Notes under the pieces: generated by a model
What the model was told of the DNA's origin: nothing
Database searches by the model: none
Seen by the model: the letters and a program-made list of their open reading frames with translations, nothing else
Made by a program: the position numbers and the translations under genes
Source of the DNA: an uncultured Oscillospiraceae bacterium
GTDB taxonomy: Bacteria > Bacillota > Clostridia > Oscillospirales > Acutalibacteraceae
DNA: 64,000 bases
NCBI GenBank assembly: GCA_948471205.1
Contig: CAOKRT010000002.1
Span: 62,001-126,000, forward strand
Reading direction: 5' to 3'
Shown here: piece by piece, positions 38,960 to 47,150 of the stretch
Layout: each line of letters opens with the position of its first letter
Position numbering within the stretch: position 1 is the stretch's first letter

Positions 38960-40018
38960 TTATAACTGGTTTGCAATGGAATAGATAAGTTCTTTTGATT
39001 TTTCCCATCCAAGACAGGGATCCGTTATTGATTTACCGTAAATACCGTCCTCTATTCTTTGGCAGCCGTCCTCTATATAAGATTCTATCATAAATCCTTT
39101 TACAAATTTGCTTATATCATTGCTGTGACGCATGGAATGAAGCACTTCATTGGCAATTCTTATTTGCTCGTTATATTTTTTTGCGCTGTTTGAATGGTTT
39201 GTATCTACGATAACAGCAGGATTTTTGAAGCTGCTGTCTGCGGCATACATATTATAAAGCGTTATCAGATCTTCATAATGATAATTCGGGTGGCATATTC
39301 CATGCTTATCAACGCCGCCTCTTAAAATAGCGTGTGCAAGCTCATTTCCCTTTGAATTAACCTCCCAGCCCCTGTAAACAAAAGTATGGCATCCCTGAGC
39401 GGCTGTTATTGCATTAAGCATTACACCGTAATCGCCGCTTGTGCCGTTTTTCATTCCTATCGGAATATCCATTCCGCTTGCCGTAAGCCTGTGGTCCTGG
39501 TTTTCAACACTTCTTGCTCCCACGGCAACATAGGAAAGCAAATCACTTAAATAACGATAGTTGGAAGGATAAAGCATTTCGTCTGCACAGGTAAGCCCTG
39601 TTTGCTCAATGGCCTTGGAATGAAGGGAACGGACAGCAATAATACCGTCATACATATCAGGTGCTCCGTCCGGATTGGGCTGGTGAATAAGCCCCTTATA
39701 GCCTGCACCCGTTGTACGCGGTTTTCCTGTGTATATTCTTGGAATGATAATTATTTTATCTTTAACCTCAGCCTGCACGTCAGCAAGCCTGCCCACATAG
39801 TCAAGCACGCTTTCTTCCCTGTCTGCCGAACAGGGACCTATGATAAGCAGCAGTTTACTGCTTTTTCCTTTAAAAACATCTGCAATTTCTTTATCTCTCT
39901 GCTGTTTAATCTTTGATGATTTTTCACTAAGCGGATAAAGCTCTTTAACCTCTTTGGGTATCGGAAGCTTACGCACAAAGCTCATATTTTTCATCGAATT
40001 ATCTTTAACAATTTCCAT
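38960..40018 (-). CDS. 3-deoxy-7-phosphoheptulonate synthase (DAHP synthase, AroF/G/H type)
   Basis: A 352-residue class I DAHP synthase that condenses phosphoenolpyruvate and erythrose 4-phosphate, the first step to aromatic amino acids. LLLIIGPCSADREESVLDYVGRLA, IPRIYTGKPRTTGAGYKGLIHQP, VGARSVENQDHR, GMKNGTSGD and VIVDTNHSNSAKKY carry the PEP- and metal-binding residues of the AroFGH group. Which amino acid inhibits it cannot be read. I start at the ATG at 40018 with GGTGA 6 bases before; a GTG nine bases earlier overlaps that site. It has its own consensus promoter. No T-box structure is visible in the short leader. Confidence 0.93.
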   Translation of the reverse strand: MEIVKDNSMKNMSFVRKLPIPKEVKELYPLSEKSSKIKQQRDKEIADVFKGKSSKLLLIIGPCSADREESVLDYVGRLADVQAEVKDKIIIIPRIYTGKPRTTGAGYKGLIHQPNPDGAPDMYDGIIAVRSLHSKAIEQTGLTCADEMLYPSNYRYLSDLLSYVAVGARSVENQDHRLTASGMDIPIGMKNGTSGDYGVMLNAITAAQGCHTFVYRGWEVNSKGNELAHAILRGGVDKHGICHPNYHYEDLITLYNMYAADSSFKNPAVIVDTNHSNSAKKYNEQIRIANEVLHSMRHSNDISKFVKGFMIESYIEDGCQRIEDGIYGKSITDPCLGWEKSKELIYSIANQL

Positions 40019-40049
40019 AGCGTTCACCGTATATTTTAAAATTGAAATT

Positions 40050-40078
40050 ATTTTATTACTTTATAACCAAATTGTCAA
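40050..40078 (-). promoter_or_regulatory. Promoter of the DAHP synthase gene
   Basis: Perfect TTGACA (40073-40078), 17 bases, TAAAAT (40050-40055) on the minus strand, about 25 bases before the RBS; the leader is too short for a riboswitch. Confidence 0.75.
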
Positions 40079-40149
40079 CATCAACAATCTGATTAATACC
40101 CGTTTTAATTGGTTGCTTCTGCTGTCCTTTCAATAATTGCGGCATTAAA

Positions 40150-40182
40150 AAAGCCTGCCTGAGCACTATTTGCTCAGACAGG
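40150..40182 (-). terminator. Terminator of the aldolase gene
   Basis: CCTGCCTGAGC (40154-40164) pairs with GCTCAGACAGG (40172-40182) with one G-U pair. On the minus strand CTTTTTTAATG follows. It starts 28 bases after the aldolase stop. Confidence 0.85.
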
Positions 40183-40209
40183 TTTAACAGCATCCGGTAT
40201 ACTTAGCTT

Positions 40210-41187
40210 TTAAAAATTATCAAGCAACGATTTATAGAATTCACAGTAATCATTGCGTTCATCTGCCGTAAACGCCATGGCTTCTCTTGGGTGGCGATTT
40301 AACTGACCTGTAAGCATATACTGTATACCATAGCCCCAGACAACACCGCTTGCCTGAAGAGGAAGCATATATTTTTCAATGAAGGTAAGAATTCCGTACA
40401 GATTATACTTTGGATTTTTAAGAAATCCAAGCAAAAGCTCCATTGCGCAGTTGCCCGCTCCCCTTCCCATTGCCATTGCTGTTGCATCAAGATAAGATAC
40501 ACCGTAAGACATGGTTTCGATTGTATTTGCAAAAGCAAGATTTTGATTGTTATGTGCATGAAAGCCTACTGCTTTGCCGTATTTTTCACCGGCTTCAAGA
40601 TATTTTTTTGCAAGATTTCCGGCATTTTCGGGATAAAGCGAACCATAGGAATCCACAAGATAAATAACATCCACACTGCTTTCACCAAGCATTTCAAGCG
40701 CTTCATCAAGCTGTTCTCCGCCCGCCTGGCTTACTGCCATAATATTGCAGGTGGTTTCATAGCCCAAATCATGAAAATATTCTATCATTTCCACTGCCGC
40801 AGGTATCTGATGAATGTAACAGGCAACACGCACCATATCAATAACAGATTCGGATTTAGGAACAAAATCCGTTTTATAATCGCATCTGCCCACATCTGCC
40901 ATAACGGCGATTTTCATATCAGAAACATTATCGCCCACGATTTTTCTTATATCCGCTTCATCGCAAAACTTCCATTTTCCGAATTTTTCTGTGTCAAAAA
41001 GATTTTTTGAAGCACGGTAGCCGAATTCCATATAATCCACACCGCTTTTTATATTGGATTTATAAAGTTCTGTTACAAATTCATCTGTGAATTCAAAATT
41101 ATTGCACAGTCCGCCGTCTCTTATTGTTGCATCAAGCACTTTTACATCCGTGCGCACCGTCATTAAATTCCCTTTTCTTGGTGCCAT
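40210..41187 (-). CDS. DRE-TIM aldolase (4-hydroxy-2-oxovalerate aldolase-like)
   Basis: A 325-residue HMGL-like TIM-barrel enzyme. VLDATIRDGGLCNNFEF supplies the Arg-Asp pair of the DRE motif and GFHAHNNQNLA supplies the HxH metal ligands; LVDSYGS and LDATAMAMGRGAGNC are further family blocks. Members cleave or form carbon-carbon bonds next to a pyruvyl or acyl-CoA enolate. Without an MhpF-type dehydrogenase beside it the catabolic role of MhpE is unlikely; similar proteins occur in glycan clusters and as homocitrate-synthase relatives. The true substrate is unknown. The ATG at 41187 is 9 bases after AGGAG. Consensus promoter and terminator make it a single-gene unit. Confidence 0.8.
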   Translation of the reverse strand: MAPRKGNLMTVRTDVKVLDATIRDGGLCNNFEFTDEFVTELYKSNIKSGVDYMEFGYRASKNLFDTEKFGKWKFCDEADIRKIVGDNVSDMKIAVMADVGRCDYKTDFVPKSESVIDMVRVACYIHQIPAAVEMIEYFHDLGYETTCNIMAVSQAGGEQLDEALEMLGESSVDVIYLVDSYGSLYPENAGNLAKKYLEAGEKYGKAVGFHAHNNQNLAFANTIETMSYGVSYLDATAMAMGRGAGNCAMELLLGFLKNPKYNLYGILTFIEKYMLPLQASGVVWGYGIQYMLTGQLNRHPREAMAFTADERNDYCEFYKSLLDNF

Positions 41188-41249
41188 AATTAACATCTCC
41201 TAAACTTTAACGCTTTAAAGCCCCAGCACTTTAAATCGGATTAGTGCAT

Positions 41250-41278
41250 ATTATAACAAAGGTGCATCTGTTTGTCAA
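41250..41278 (-). promoter_or_regulatory. Consensus promoter of the aldolase gene
   Basis: Perfect TTGACA (41273-41278), 17 bases, perfect TATAAT (41250-41255) on the minus strand. The roughly 55-base leader contains the palindrome GCTTTAAAGC (41212-41221) and CACTTTAAA (41227-41235). Confidence 0.85.
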
Positions 41279-41291
41279 GTGCGCAGTAAAA

Positions 41292-41324
41292 CAAAAAAAG
41301 CGGGAGAACTTCATGCTCTCCCGC
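41292..41324 (-). terminator. Terminator of the serC-serA operon
   Basis: GCGGGAGA (41300-41307) pairs with TCTCCCGC (41317-41324). On the minus strand CTTTTTTTG follows. It begins 15 bases after the serA stop. Confidence 0.88.
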
Positions 41325-41338
41325 AAAAACAGAATGAA

Positions 41339-42502
41339 TTATTTAATAACTCGGATTCTGATAACCCCGTCTATTTTTTTAATATCTTCCACGGCTGCTT
41401 CAGAAACCTCTGAATCGGCATCAATAATGCTGTAAGCTATTTCGCCGCGGTTTTTATCTTCAAAATTGGCAATATTAATGCCGTCCTTACTGATTGTATC
41501 TGTAATGGTAGCAATCATATTCGGCTGGTTTTTGTGTATAACCGTAATTCTTGCAACACCGCCTCTTGCAGAAGAAACAGACGGCATATTAACTGAATTT
41601 TTAATATTTCCGTTTTCAAGATAATCGATAAGCTCAAGCGCACCCATAGAAGCGCAGTTCTCTTCACTTTCAGGCGTGGATGCACCAAGATGAGGAAGTG
41701 CAATAACACCGTCTATATCAATAAGCTCTGCAGACGGAAAATCCGTTACATAAGCTGCCATTCTGCCTTCTTCAAGAGCGGCAACAACATCTGCACTGTT
41801 TGCAAGATCGCCCCTGGCAAAATTAAGCACCCTTACTGTATCCTTCATTTTATCAATATTTTCTTTACAGATAAGTTCTTTTGTTTCTGGAGTAAGCGGC
41901 ACATGAACGGTTATATAGTCTGCAGCAGGAAAAATTTCATCCAGATTGTTATTAACAGCAACCTCTTTATTCAGTGTTTCAGCCGCTGCTTCTGTTAAAA
42001 ACGGATCATAACCGATAACAGTCATTCCAAGGTCAACCGCAGCATTGGCTACAAGTCTGCCGATAGCACCGAGACCGATTACTGCAAGCGTTTTTCCCTT
42101 AATTTCAGGACCGGCAAATGCAGATTTGCCCTTTTCAACGCTTTTGCTTACATTTTCATCATTTTTAATGGTTTTGCACCAATCAATTGCCTTTGTAATT
42201 TTACGGCTTGAAAGAAGAAGACCGCAGATAACAAGTTCTTTTACTGCATTTGCATTTGCACCCGGCGTATTAAAAACAACAATGCCTTTTTCCGTGCAGT
42301 CTGCAACAGGAATATTGTTTACACCGGCGCCTGCTCTTGCAATTGCAAGAAGAGACTGCGGCATTTCCATTTCATGCATAGAAGCGGAACGTACCATAAC
42401 TGCATCCGGATTTTCAACAGTATCACCGCAGATATATTTTTCAGTATCAAACTTTGAAATACCCACATTGGAAATTTTATTTAAGGTTTTGATATGAAAC
42501 AT
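41339..42502 (-). CDS. serA: D-3-phosphoglycerate dehydrogenase with ACT domain
   Basis: A 387-residue SerA that oxidises 3-phosphoglycerate, the first step of serine synthesis. The Rossmann loop is GLGAIGRLVANAAVDLGMTVIGYDP. Catalytic Arg lies in NFARGDLAN, Glu in the TDFPSAELID region and His in ALPHLGAST. The C-terminal ACT domain (about 315-387, ITVIHKNQPNMIATITDTISKDGINIANFEDKNRGEIAYSIID) is the usual serine-sensing module; the long ASB domain of Bacillus-type SerA is absent. It shares one base with the serC stop (TAATG), so the two enzymes are translationally coupled. Confidence 0.94.
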   Translation of the reverse strand: MFHIKTLNKISNVGISKFDTEKYICGDTVENPDAVMVRSASMHEMEMPQSLLAIARAGAGVNNIPVADCTEKGIVVFNTPGANANAVKELVICGLLLSSRKITKAIDWCKTIKNDENVSKSVEKGKSAFAGPEIKGKTLAVIGLGAIGRLVANAAVDLGMTVIGYDPFLTEAAAETLNKEVAVNNNLDEIFPAADYITVHVPLTPETKELICKENIDKMKDTVRVLNFARGDLANSADVVAALEEGRMAAYVTDFPSAELIDIDGVIALPHLGASTPESEENCASMGALELIDYLENGNIKNSVNMPSVSSARGGVARITVIHKNQPNMIATITDTISKDGINIANFEDKNRGEIAYSIIDADSEVSEAAVEDIKKIDGVIRIRVIK

Positions 42503-43587
42503 TATTTATTATCCTCCTCAAACTTCTTCATAAACGCAACAAGCTTTTCAACACCCTCAATAGGCATTGCATTATAAATGGATGCTCTCATACCGCCAAC
42601 ACTTCTGTGACCTTTCAGGTTAACAAAGCCTGCTGCAGATGCTTCCTTGATAAATTTAGCATTAAGCTCTTCACTATCTGTAACAAAAGGAACATTCATA
42701 AGAGAACGGTCCTCTTTCACAACAGTGCCTTTGAACATTTCACTGCTGTCCAGAAAATCATACAGCACTGCGGCTTTCTTTTCATTATATTCCTTGAGTT
42801 TTTCAAGCCCGCCGAATGTTTCTTTAATCCAGTCAAGCACAAGCTTGCAGATATAAATTGTCCAGCAAGGAGGCGTATTATAAAGAGAATCGGCATCCGC
42901 CTGAATTTTGTAATCCATCATAACCGGGCAGATATCTCTTGCTTTGCCAAGCAAATCTTCACGGATAATTGCAACAACAAGACCTGCCGGTGCAACATTT
43001 TTCTGTGCGCCGAAATATACAACGCCGAATTTTGAAATATCAAGCGGCTCTGAAAGCGCACATGAAGAAACATCGGCAATAAGAACCTTATCTCCAACAG
43101 GCGGCAGTTCCTTATAAACAGTACCGTAAATGGTATTGTTAAGGCAGATATAAACATAATCTGCGTCTTCTCTGAAATCCTCTGCCTTTGTTTTCGGAAT
43201 GTAGCTGAAGGTTTTATCTGCAGAAGAAGCAACTGCTTTTACATCACCGTATTTCTGCGCTTCCTGATAAGCCTTTTTAGCCCACTGACCTGTAATAATA
43301 TAGTCCGCCTTACCTGAACCGTTCATAAAGTTAAGCGGAATTGCTGAAAACTGCGCAGATGCGCCGCCCTGAAGGAATAAAACCTTATAATTATCCGGAA
43401 TCTGATAAAGTTCTCTCATAAGGGACTCTGCGTCCTTAATTATTTCATCAAACACCTTTGAACGGTGGCTCATTTCCATAACAGACTGGCCCGAACCCTT
43501 GTAATCAAGAATTTCTGCCCCTGCCTTTTCAAGAACGGATACAGGAAGTGTGGAAGGTCCTGCACTGAAATTATAAACTCTTGCCAT
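42502..43587 (-). CDS. serC: Phosphoserine aminotransferase
   Basis: A 361-residue PLP enzyme making phosphoserine from 3-phosphohydroxypyruvate. I start at MARVYNFSAGPSTLP (ATG at 43587, AGAGGT 8 bases before), which matches the conserved N-terminus of SerC; the open frame runs 13 codons further without a site. The PLP lysine is in VYFGAQKNVAPAG, and SHRSKVFDEII and HRSVGGMRASIYNAMP are family blocks. Followed by serA. No serB is visible. Confidence 0.95.
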   Translation of the reverse strand: MARVYNFSAGPSTLPVSVLEKAGAEILDYKGSGQSVMEMSHRSKVFDEIIKDAESLMRELYQIPDNYKVLFLQGGASAQFSAIPLNFMNGSGKADYIITGQWAKKAYQEAQKYGDVKAVASSADKTFSYIPKTKAEDFREDADYVYICLNNTIYGTVYKELPPVGDKVLIADVSSCALSEPLDISKFGVVYFGAQKNVAPAGLVVAIIREDLLGKARDICPVMMDYKIQADADSLYNTPPCWTIYICKLVLDWIKETFGGLEKLKEYNEKKAAVLYDFLDSSEMFKGTVVKEDRSLMNVPFVTDSEELNAKFIKEASAAGFVNLKGHRSVGGMRASIYNAMPIEGVEKLVAFMKKFEEDNK

Positions 43588-43633
43588 AAAAATAACCTCT
43601 CTTTCATATAGCTTACTGAAAAGCATACGTTTT

Positions 43634-43661
43634 ATTATAAAGATGTTTAACTTTTTGTCAA
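43634..43661 (-). promoter_or_regulatory. Promoter of serC-serA
   Basis: Perfect TTGACA (43656-43661), 16 bases, perfect TATAAT (43634-43639) on the minus strand. Confidence 0.8.
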
Positions 43662-43750
43662 TGGTTATACTGCAACTTTGTAAAAAATGACCATAGATTG
43701 TTAATTTTTTATCAATATTGTGCGTTAGATATGAAAAACAGCATAAAGAA

Positions 43751-43781
43751 ATAGCTGCAAACCAAAGCAGTTTGCAACTAT
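43751..43781 (-). terminator. Terminator of the 43804-44655 gene
   Basis: ATAGCTGCAAAC (43751-43762) pairs with GTTTGCAACTAT (43770-43781) with one mismatch. On the minus strand TTTCTTTATG follows. Confidence 0.65.
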
Positions 43782-43803
43782 AAACATCTTCATTCTATTA
43801 TAT

Positions 43804-44655
43804 TCATCTCTGCTGCGACTGTGCATTGGCAAGTGCACTCTGAAAACGTGATTTTTTCTGTTTTTTCGGCTTATATGCAGGCGGATTTTTCAGTTTTCTT
43901 GTCCATCTGTTGTTTTTGCCTGTAATCTTATTTATTTCATGTACAGGTCCGGACATATATTCTGTCATATATTCATCTGCAACAGCCATCATTTTGGGAT
44001 CGTTTTTCATTTCACCGAGAATAGATACACCTATAATATCCTGCACCTCGTTTGTGCCGTCTTCATAAACCTCATTCAGCATTTTAAAAAGCTTTTTCTG
44101 CTCTGCACTGCTGCCGTTTTTTATAACTTCAAGCACTCTTGGGGTGCCGATTTCAGCAAAAAATGTTTCAGGAAGAAAATCGCCGTATTCCACAATATTG
44201 CGCTTTATATCCTCTTTCAAATCCGGAAACATAACACCAAAACGATTTGCAAGCGAATCAACATCATAGCTTACCATACCGTTTTTCGCCTGACCTCTTG
44301 AAACACCCTTTGGCATTTTTATTTTATCTATATCGGCCTTTTTTCTTGAAGCGAAAAGAGATTTGATTTCATCGGCAATTTCATTTGCCGCCGAACGGCA
44401 TGCACGCTCATCCGCATAGGCTGCTTCAAAAAGCGATTTTGAAACTGTTTCAAACTTTGTATCCGCACCGTTATCCTCATAAGCACATTCAAATGATAAA
44501 ATCTGTGTTTCATCATCGTGGCTGAGACGGTAAAGACCTTTATTGCCTTTAAATGTTAAATAATCTTCTTCTGTTTTTACCTTGGAAAATCCAAGTTCGT
44601 TATTTATATCCGTAAGATATTTTTCTATAATTTTATAGGCTTCAATAAGTTCCAT
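43804..44655 (-). CDS. Conserved hypothetical protein, soluble
   Basis: A 283-residue protein I do not recognise. It has no signal peptide or membrane helix. The N-terminal half (about 1-100) alternates strands and helices (LTFKGNKGLYRLSHDDETQILSFECAYED). The middle contains PKGVSRGQAKNGMVSYDVDSLANRFGVMFPDLK. The C-terminus is basic and unstructured (RWTRKLKNPPAYKPKKQKKSRFQSALANAQSQQR), which could bind nucleic acid. GGGAGAGA precedes the ATG. It is transcribed divergently from ddl and ends in its own terminator, so it is a single-gene unit. Confidence 0.7.
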   Translation of the reverse strand: MELIEAYKIIEKYLTDINNELGFSKVKTEEDYLTFKGNKGLYRLSHDDETQILSFECAYEDNGADTKFETVSKSLFEAAYADERACRSAANEIADEIKSLFASRKKADIDKIKMPKGVSRGQAKNGMVSYDVDSLANRFGVMFPDLKEDIKRNIVEYGDFLPETFFAEIGTPRVLEVIKNGSSAEQKKLFKMLNEVYEDGTNEVQDIIGVSILGEMKNDPKMMAVADEYMTEYMSGPVHEINKITGKNNRWTRKLKNPPAYKPKKQKKSRFQSALANAQSQQR

Positions 44656-44758
44656 AAAACTTCTCTCCCTGTTTTATTAATTTGCATACATTTAGTATTA
44701 TATCAGCAGAAAGACAATTTGTCACTATATATTTTTTAAAATATACTTTGCTTTTATA

Positions 44759-44787
44759 TTGAATTGATGTATTTAATATGATACAAT
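44759..44787 (+). promoter_or_regulatory. Promoter of the ddl-murI-argS operon
   Basis: TTGAAT (44759-44764), 17 bases, TACAAT (44782-44787), 31 bases before the ddl ATG. Confidence 0.65.
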
Positions 44788-44817
44788 ATTATGAATATTT
44801 AAGAGGTGAACCCGTAT

Positions 44818-45885
44818 ATGAACAAAAAAACAATTGCTGTTCTTTTCGGAGGTGTTTCATCAGAACATGATGTAAGCACTGTTTCGGCAAAGGGAATTCT
44901 TTCAAACATCAATAAAGAAAAATATAATCTTGTTCTTATAGGAATATCAAAAAAAGGTGAATGGTTTTTATTTGATGATGACATCAATCTTCTTCCGGAG
45001 GACAAATGGCTTGAATCCAAAACACTGAAAAAGGCATTTATTTCTCCTGATACCGCCATTCACGGAATTGTTACAGAAAGCGGCGAACAAATATATATTG
45101 ACGCTGTTTTCCCCGTCCTTCACGGCAAAAACGGAGAGGATGGAACTATACAGGGTCTTTTTCAGCTTGCACAGATACCTTTTGTAGGCTGTGACGCTAC
45201 ATCATCGGGCGTATGTATGGACAAAGGAATTACAAACGCCGTGCTTGATGCTGTTGGAATAAAACAGGCAAAATGGATTTCCTTTTCTGCTTATGAATAT
45301 AAAAAGAACCCCGATAAATACATAACAAATGCTTTTGAAAAGCTTTCTTCTCCTGTTTTCGTAAAACCTGCAAATGCCGGTTCATCTGTCGGCATTTCCA
45401 AGGCAACCGATTACAATGAGCTGAAAACAGGTATTGAAACAGCCCTTAAAGAGGATAAAAAGGTTGTACTGGAAGAATTTATTGACGGCTTTGAGGTTGA
45501 ATGCGCCGTGCTTGGAAATGAAGAGCCGGTTGCCGCTGAGGTTGGTGAAATTCTTGCCGCAGCCGACTTTTACGATTTTGACGCCAAGTACAACAACCCC
45601 GAATCGCAGACGCTTATTCCCGCCAGACTTTCTGATGAAAAACGCAGTGAGATAAAGTCTGAAGCTTTGCGCGCATATAAAGCGCTGGGCTGTGAAGGGC
45701 TTTCAAGAGTGGATTTCTTTGTAAGAAAAGACAACGGCGAAGTTTTGCTGAATGAAATAAACACCATTCCGGGGCAGACACCTATCAGTATGTACCCAAA
45801 ATTATTTGAGGCGGTAGGCGTTTCCTATTCAGAGCTTATTGACAGACTTATTGAGCTTGCATTGGCAAGAGGAGGAAAAATCTGA
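44818..45885 (+). CDS. ddl: D-alanine--D-alanine ligase
   Basis: A 355-residue ATP-grasp ligase supplying D-Ala-D-Ala for peptidoglycan. Order: VLFGGVSSEHDVST, FPVLHGKNGEDGTIQGLF, PFVGCDATSSGVCMDKGITN, FVKPANAGSSVGISKA, ATP-grasp VLEEFIDGFEVECAVLG, and LLNEINTIPGQTPISMYPK. The YDFDAKY loop with its tyrosine fits D-Ala-D-Ala ligases and not VanA-type D-Ala-D-Lac enzymes, so this gene does not indicate vancomycin resistance. The ATG at 44818 is preceded by AGAGGTGA. It overlaps murI by one base. Confidence 0.95.
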   Translation: MNKKTIAVLFGGVSSEHDVSTVSAKGILSNINKEKYNLVLIGISKKGEWFLFDDDINLLPEDKWLESKTLKKAFISPDTAIHGIVTESGEQIYIDAVFPVLHGKNGEDGTIQGLFQLAQIPFVGCDATSSGVCMDKGITNAVLDAVGIKQAKWISFSAYEYKKNPDKYITNAFEKLSSPVFVKPANAGSSVGISKATDYNELKTGIETALKEDKKVVLEEFIDGFEVECAVLGNEEPVAAEVGEILAAADFYDFDAKYNNPESQTLIPARLSDEKRSEIKSEALRAYKALGCEGLSRVDFFVRKDNGEVLLNEINTIPGQTPISMYPKLFEAVGVSYSELIDRLIELALARGGKI

Positions 45886-46691
45886 TGGATAAACGGCCGA
45901 TCGGCATATTTGATTCCGGACTTGGCGGACTTTCGGCAGTCAAAGCCGTGCTGAAGTATCTGCCGGAAGAAAACATTATTTATTTCGGAGATACACAGCG
46001 TGTTCCGTACGGTTCAAGAAGCGAACAGACAATAGAGGCTTTTGCCAAAGAAGATATAGCCTTTCTTGAAAAATTCAACTGCAAGCTTATCATGGCAGCA
46101 TGCGGCACAGTTTCATCTGTTGCAGTGAATGCCACTTCGCAGATAAAAGAAAAATTTGTGGGTGTGGTGAAACCATCCTGCGCTGCTGCGGTAAAGGCTT
46201 CAAAAAACGGCAAAATCGGTGTAATGGCAACTTCTGCTTCCATTAACAGCGGCGCCTATATAAGAGAAATAAAAAAATTAAACCCGGATGCTTTTGTGGA
46301 AGGGGTTTCCTGCCCTGTTCTTGTAACACTTGTTGAAAACAACTGGATAGACACCGATGATTATATTTCACGCGAGATTATAAAACGCTATTCTGCACCG
46401 CTTCTTGAAAAAGGTGTGGATACCATAATTCTGGGCTGCACCCATTTCCCGCACCTGGCACCGCTTATTCAAAGCGTTGTCGGCAGTGATATAACGCTGA
46501 TTGACAGCGGCTATGAAGCCGTTATGGAAGCAAAGCGTATTTTAAGCAACAATAAAATGTCCAATATCAGCGGAAAGGGTGAAGCAAGATATTTTGTTTC
46601 CGATAAAATCCAGAATTTTTCAAATATGGCAAACACCCTGCTTGGAATAGATATTTCAGACAAAGTTGAATACAGAAATATAACGGAATGA
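45885..46691 (+). CDS. murI: Glutamate racemase
   Basis: A 268-residue cofactor-free racemase providing D-glutamate for peptidoglycan. PIGIFDSGLGGLSAVKAVLKYLPEENIIYFGDTQRVPYG is the family N-terminus with the first Asp. The two catalytic cysteines are Cys73 (AACGTVSS) and Cys185 (LGCTHFPHL). The first motif is usually CNT; here a glycine replaces the asparagine, and the following TVSSVA is also unusual. The start shares one base with the ddl stop. Confidence 0.92.
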   Translation: MDKRPIGIFDSGLGGLSAVKAVLKYLPEENIIYFGDTQRVPYGSRSEQTIEAFAKEDIAFLEKFNCKLIMAACGTVSSVAVNATSQIKEKFVGVVKPSCAAAVKASKNGKIGVMATSASINSGAYIREIKKLNPDAFVEGVSCPVLVTLVENNWIDTDDYISREIIKRYSAPLLEKGVDTIILGCTHFPHLAPLIQSVVGSDITLIDSGYEAVMEAKRILSNNKMSNISGKGEARYFVSDKIQNFSNMANTLLGIDISDKVEYRNITE

Positions 46692-46701
46692 TAATTGATT
46701 T

Positions 46702-47133
46702 ATGGATAAAATACTTTTAAAAATAACAGGCACACAGCTTGTGGACAGACAGAAGGACTGTATTGAGCTTACCACCACCGGCACACTGCGCGACGACGGC
46801 ACCGCATACATTATAAGATACACAGAAGAGCAGGAACCGCCGTTTGCCCCGGTAAAAGTAACGGTCAGAATACAGAAAGATGAAAGCGCAGTCGAAATGA
46901 CCCGGTCGGGAGAATTTGCAAGCTGCCTTTTCATTGAAAAATCAAAACGCAATCTTTGCCATTATGCAACACAGGCAGGAAATCTGCTTATGGGAATATA
47001 CGGCAGAGAAATTGAAGCAAATACAGAAAAGGAAAGCGGAAGTTTTACCTTTTGCTATGATATTGATATAAACGGTGCCGTTACATCAAAAAACACCGTT
47101 GAAATGATCTTCAGTAAAAATCAAATTCATTAA
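46702..47133 (+). CDS. DUF1934 beta-barrel protein (YwiB-like)
   Basis: A 143-residue protein of the DUF1934 family, predicted calycin-like barrel (VTVRIQKDESAVEMTRSGEFASCLFIEKSKRNLCHYATQAGNLLMGIYGREIEAN). Function is unknown; in Firmicutes it very often stands directly before argS, as it does here with 17 bases between. No signal peptide. Its ribosome binding site is weak. Confidence 0.85.
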   Translation: MDKILLKITGTQLVDRQKDCIELTTTGTLRDDGTAYIIRYTEEQEPPFAPVKVTVRIQKDESAVEMTRSGEFASCLFIEKSKRNLCHYATQAGNLLMGIYGREIEANTEKESGSFTFCYDIDINGAVTSKNTVEMIFSKNQIH

Positions 47134-47150
47134 AACACAGGAGAATTAAA

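Noticed and set aside
38788-40150. T-box or tryptophan leader before the ABC operon or DAHP synthase
   Set aside because: The leaders are short (about 25-70 bases), with no specifier loop, no TGGNACCGCG-like T-box sequence and no terminator/antiterminator pair.
44818-45885. Vancomycin-type D-Ala-D-Lac ligase
   Set aside because: The active-site loop reads YDFDAKY, as in D-Ala-D-Ala ligases, and no vanH/vanX partner is present.
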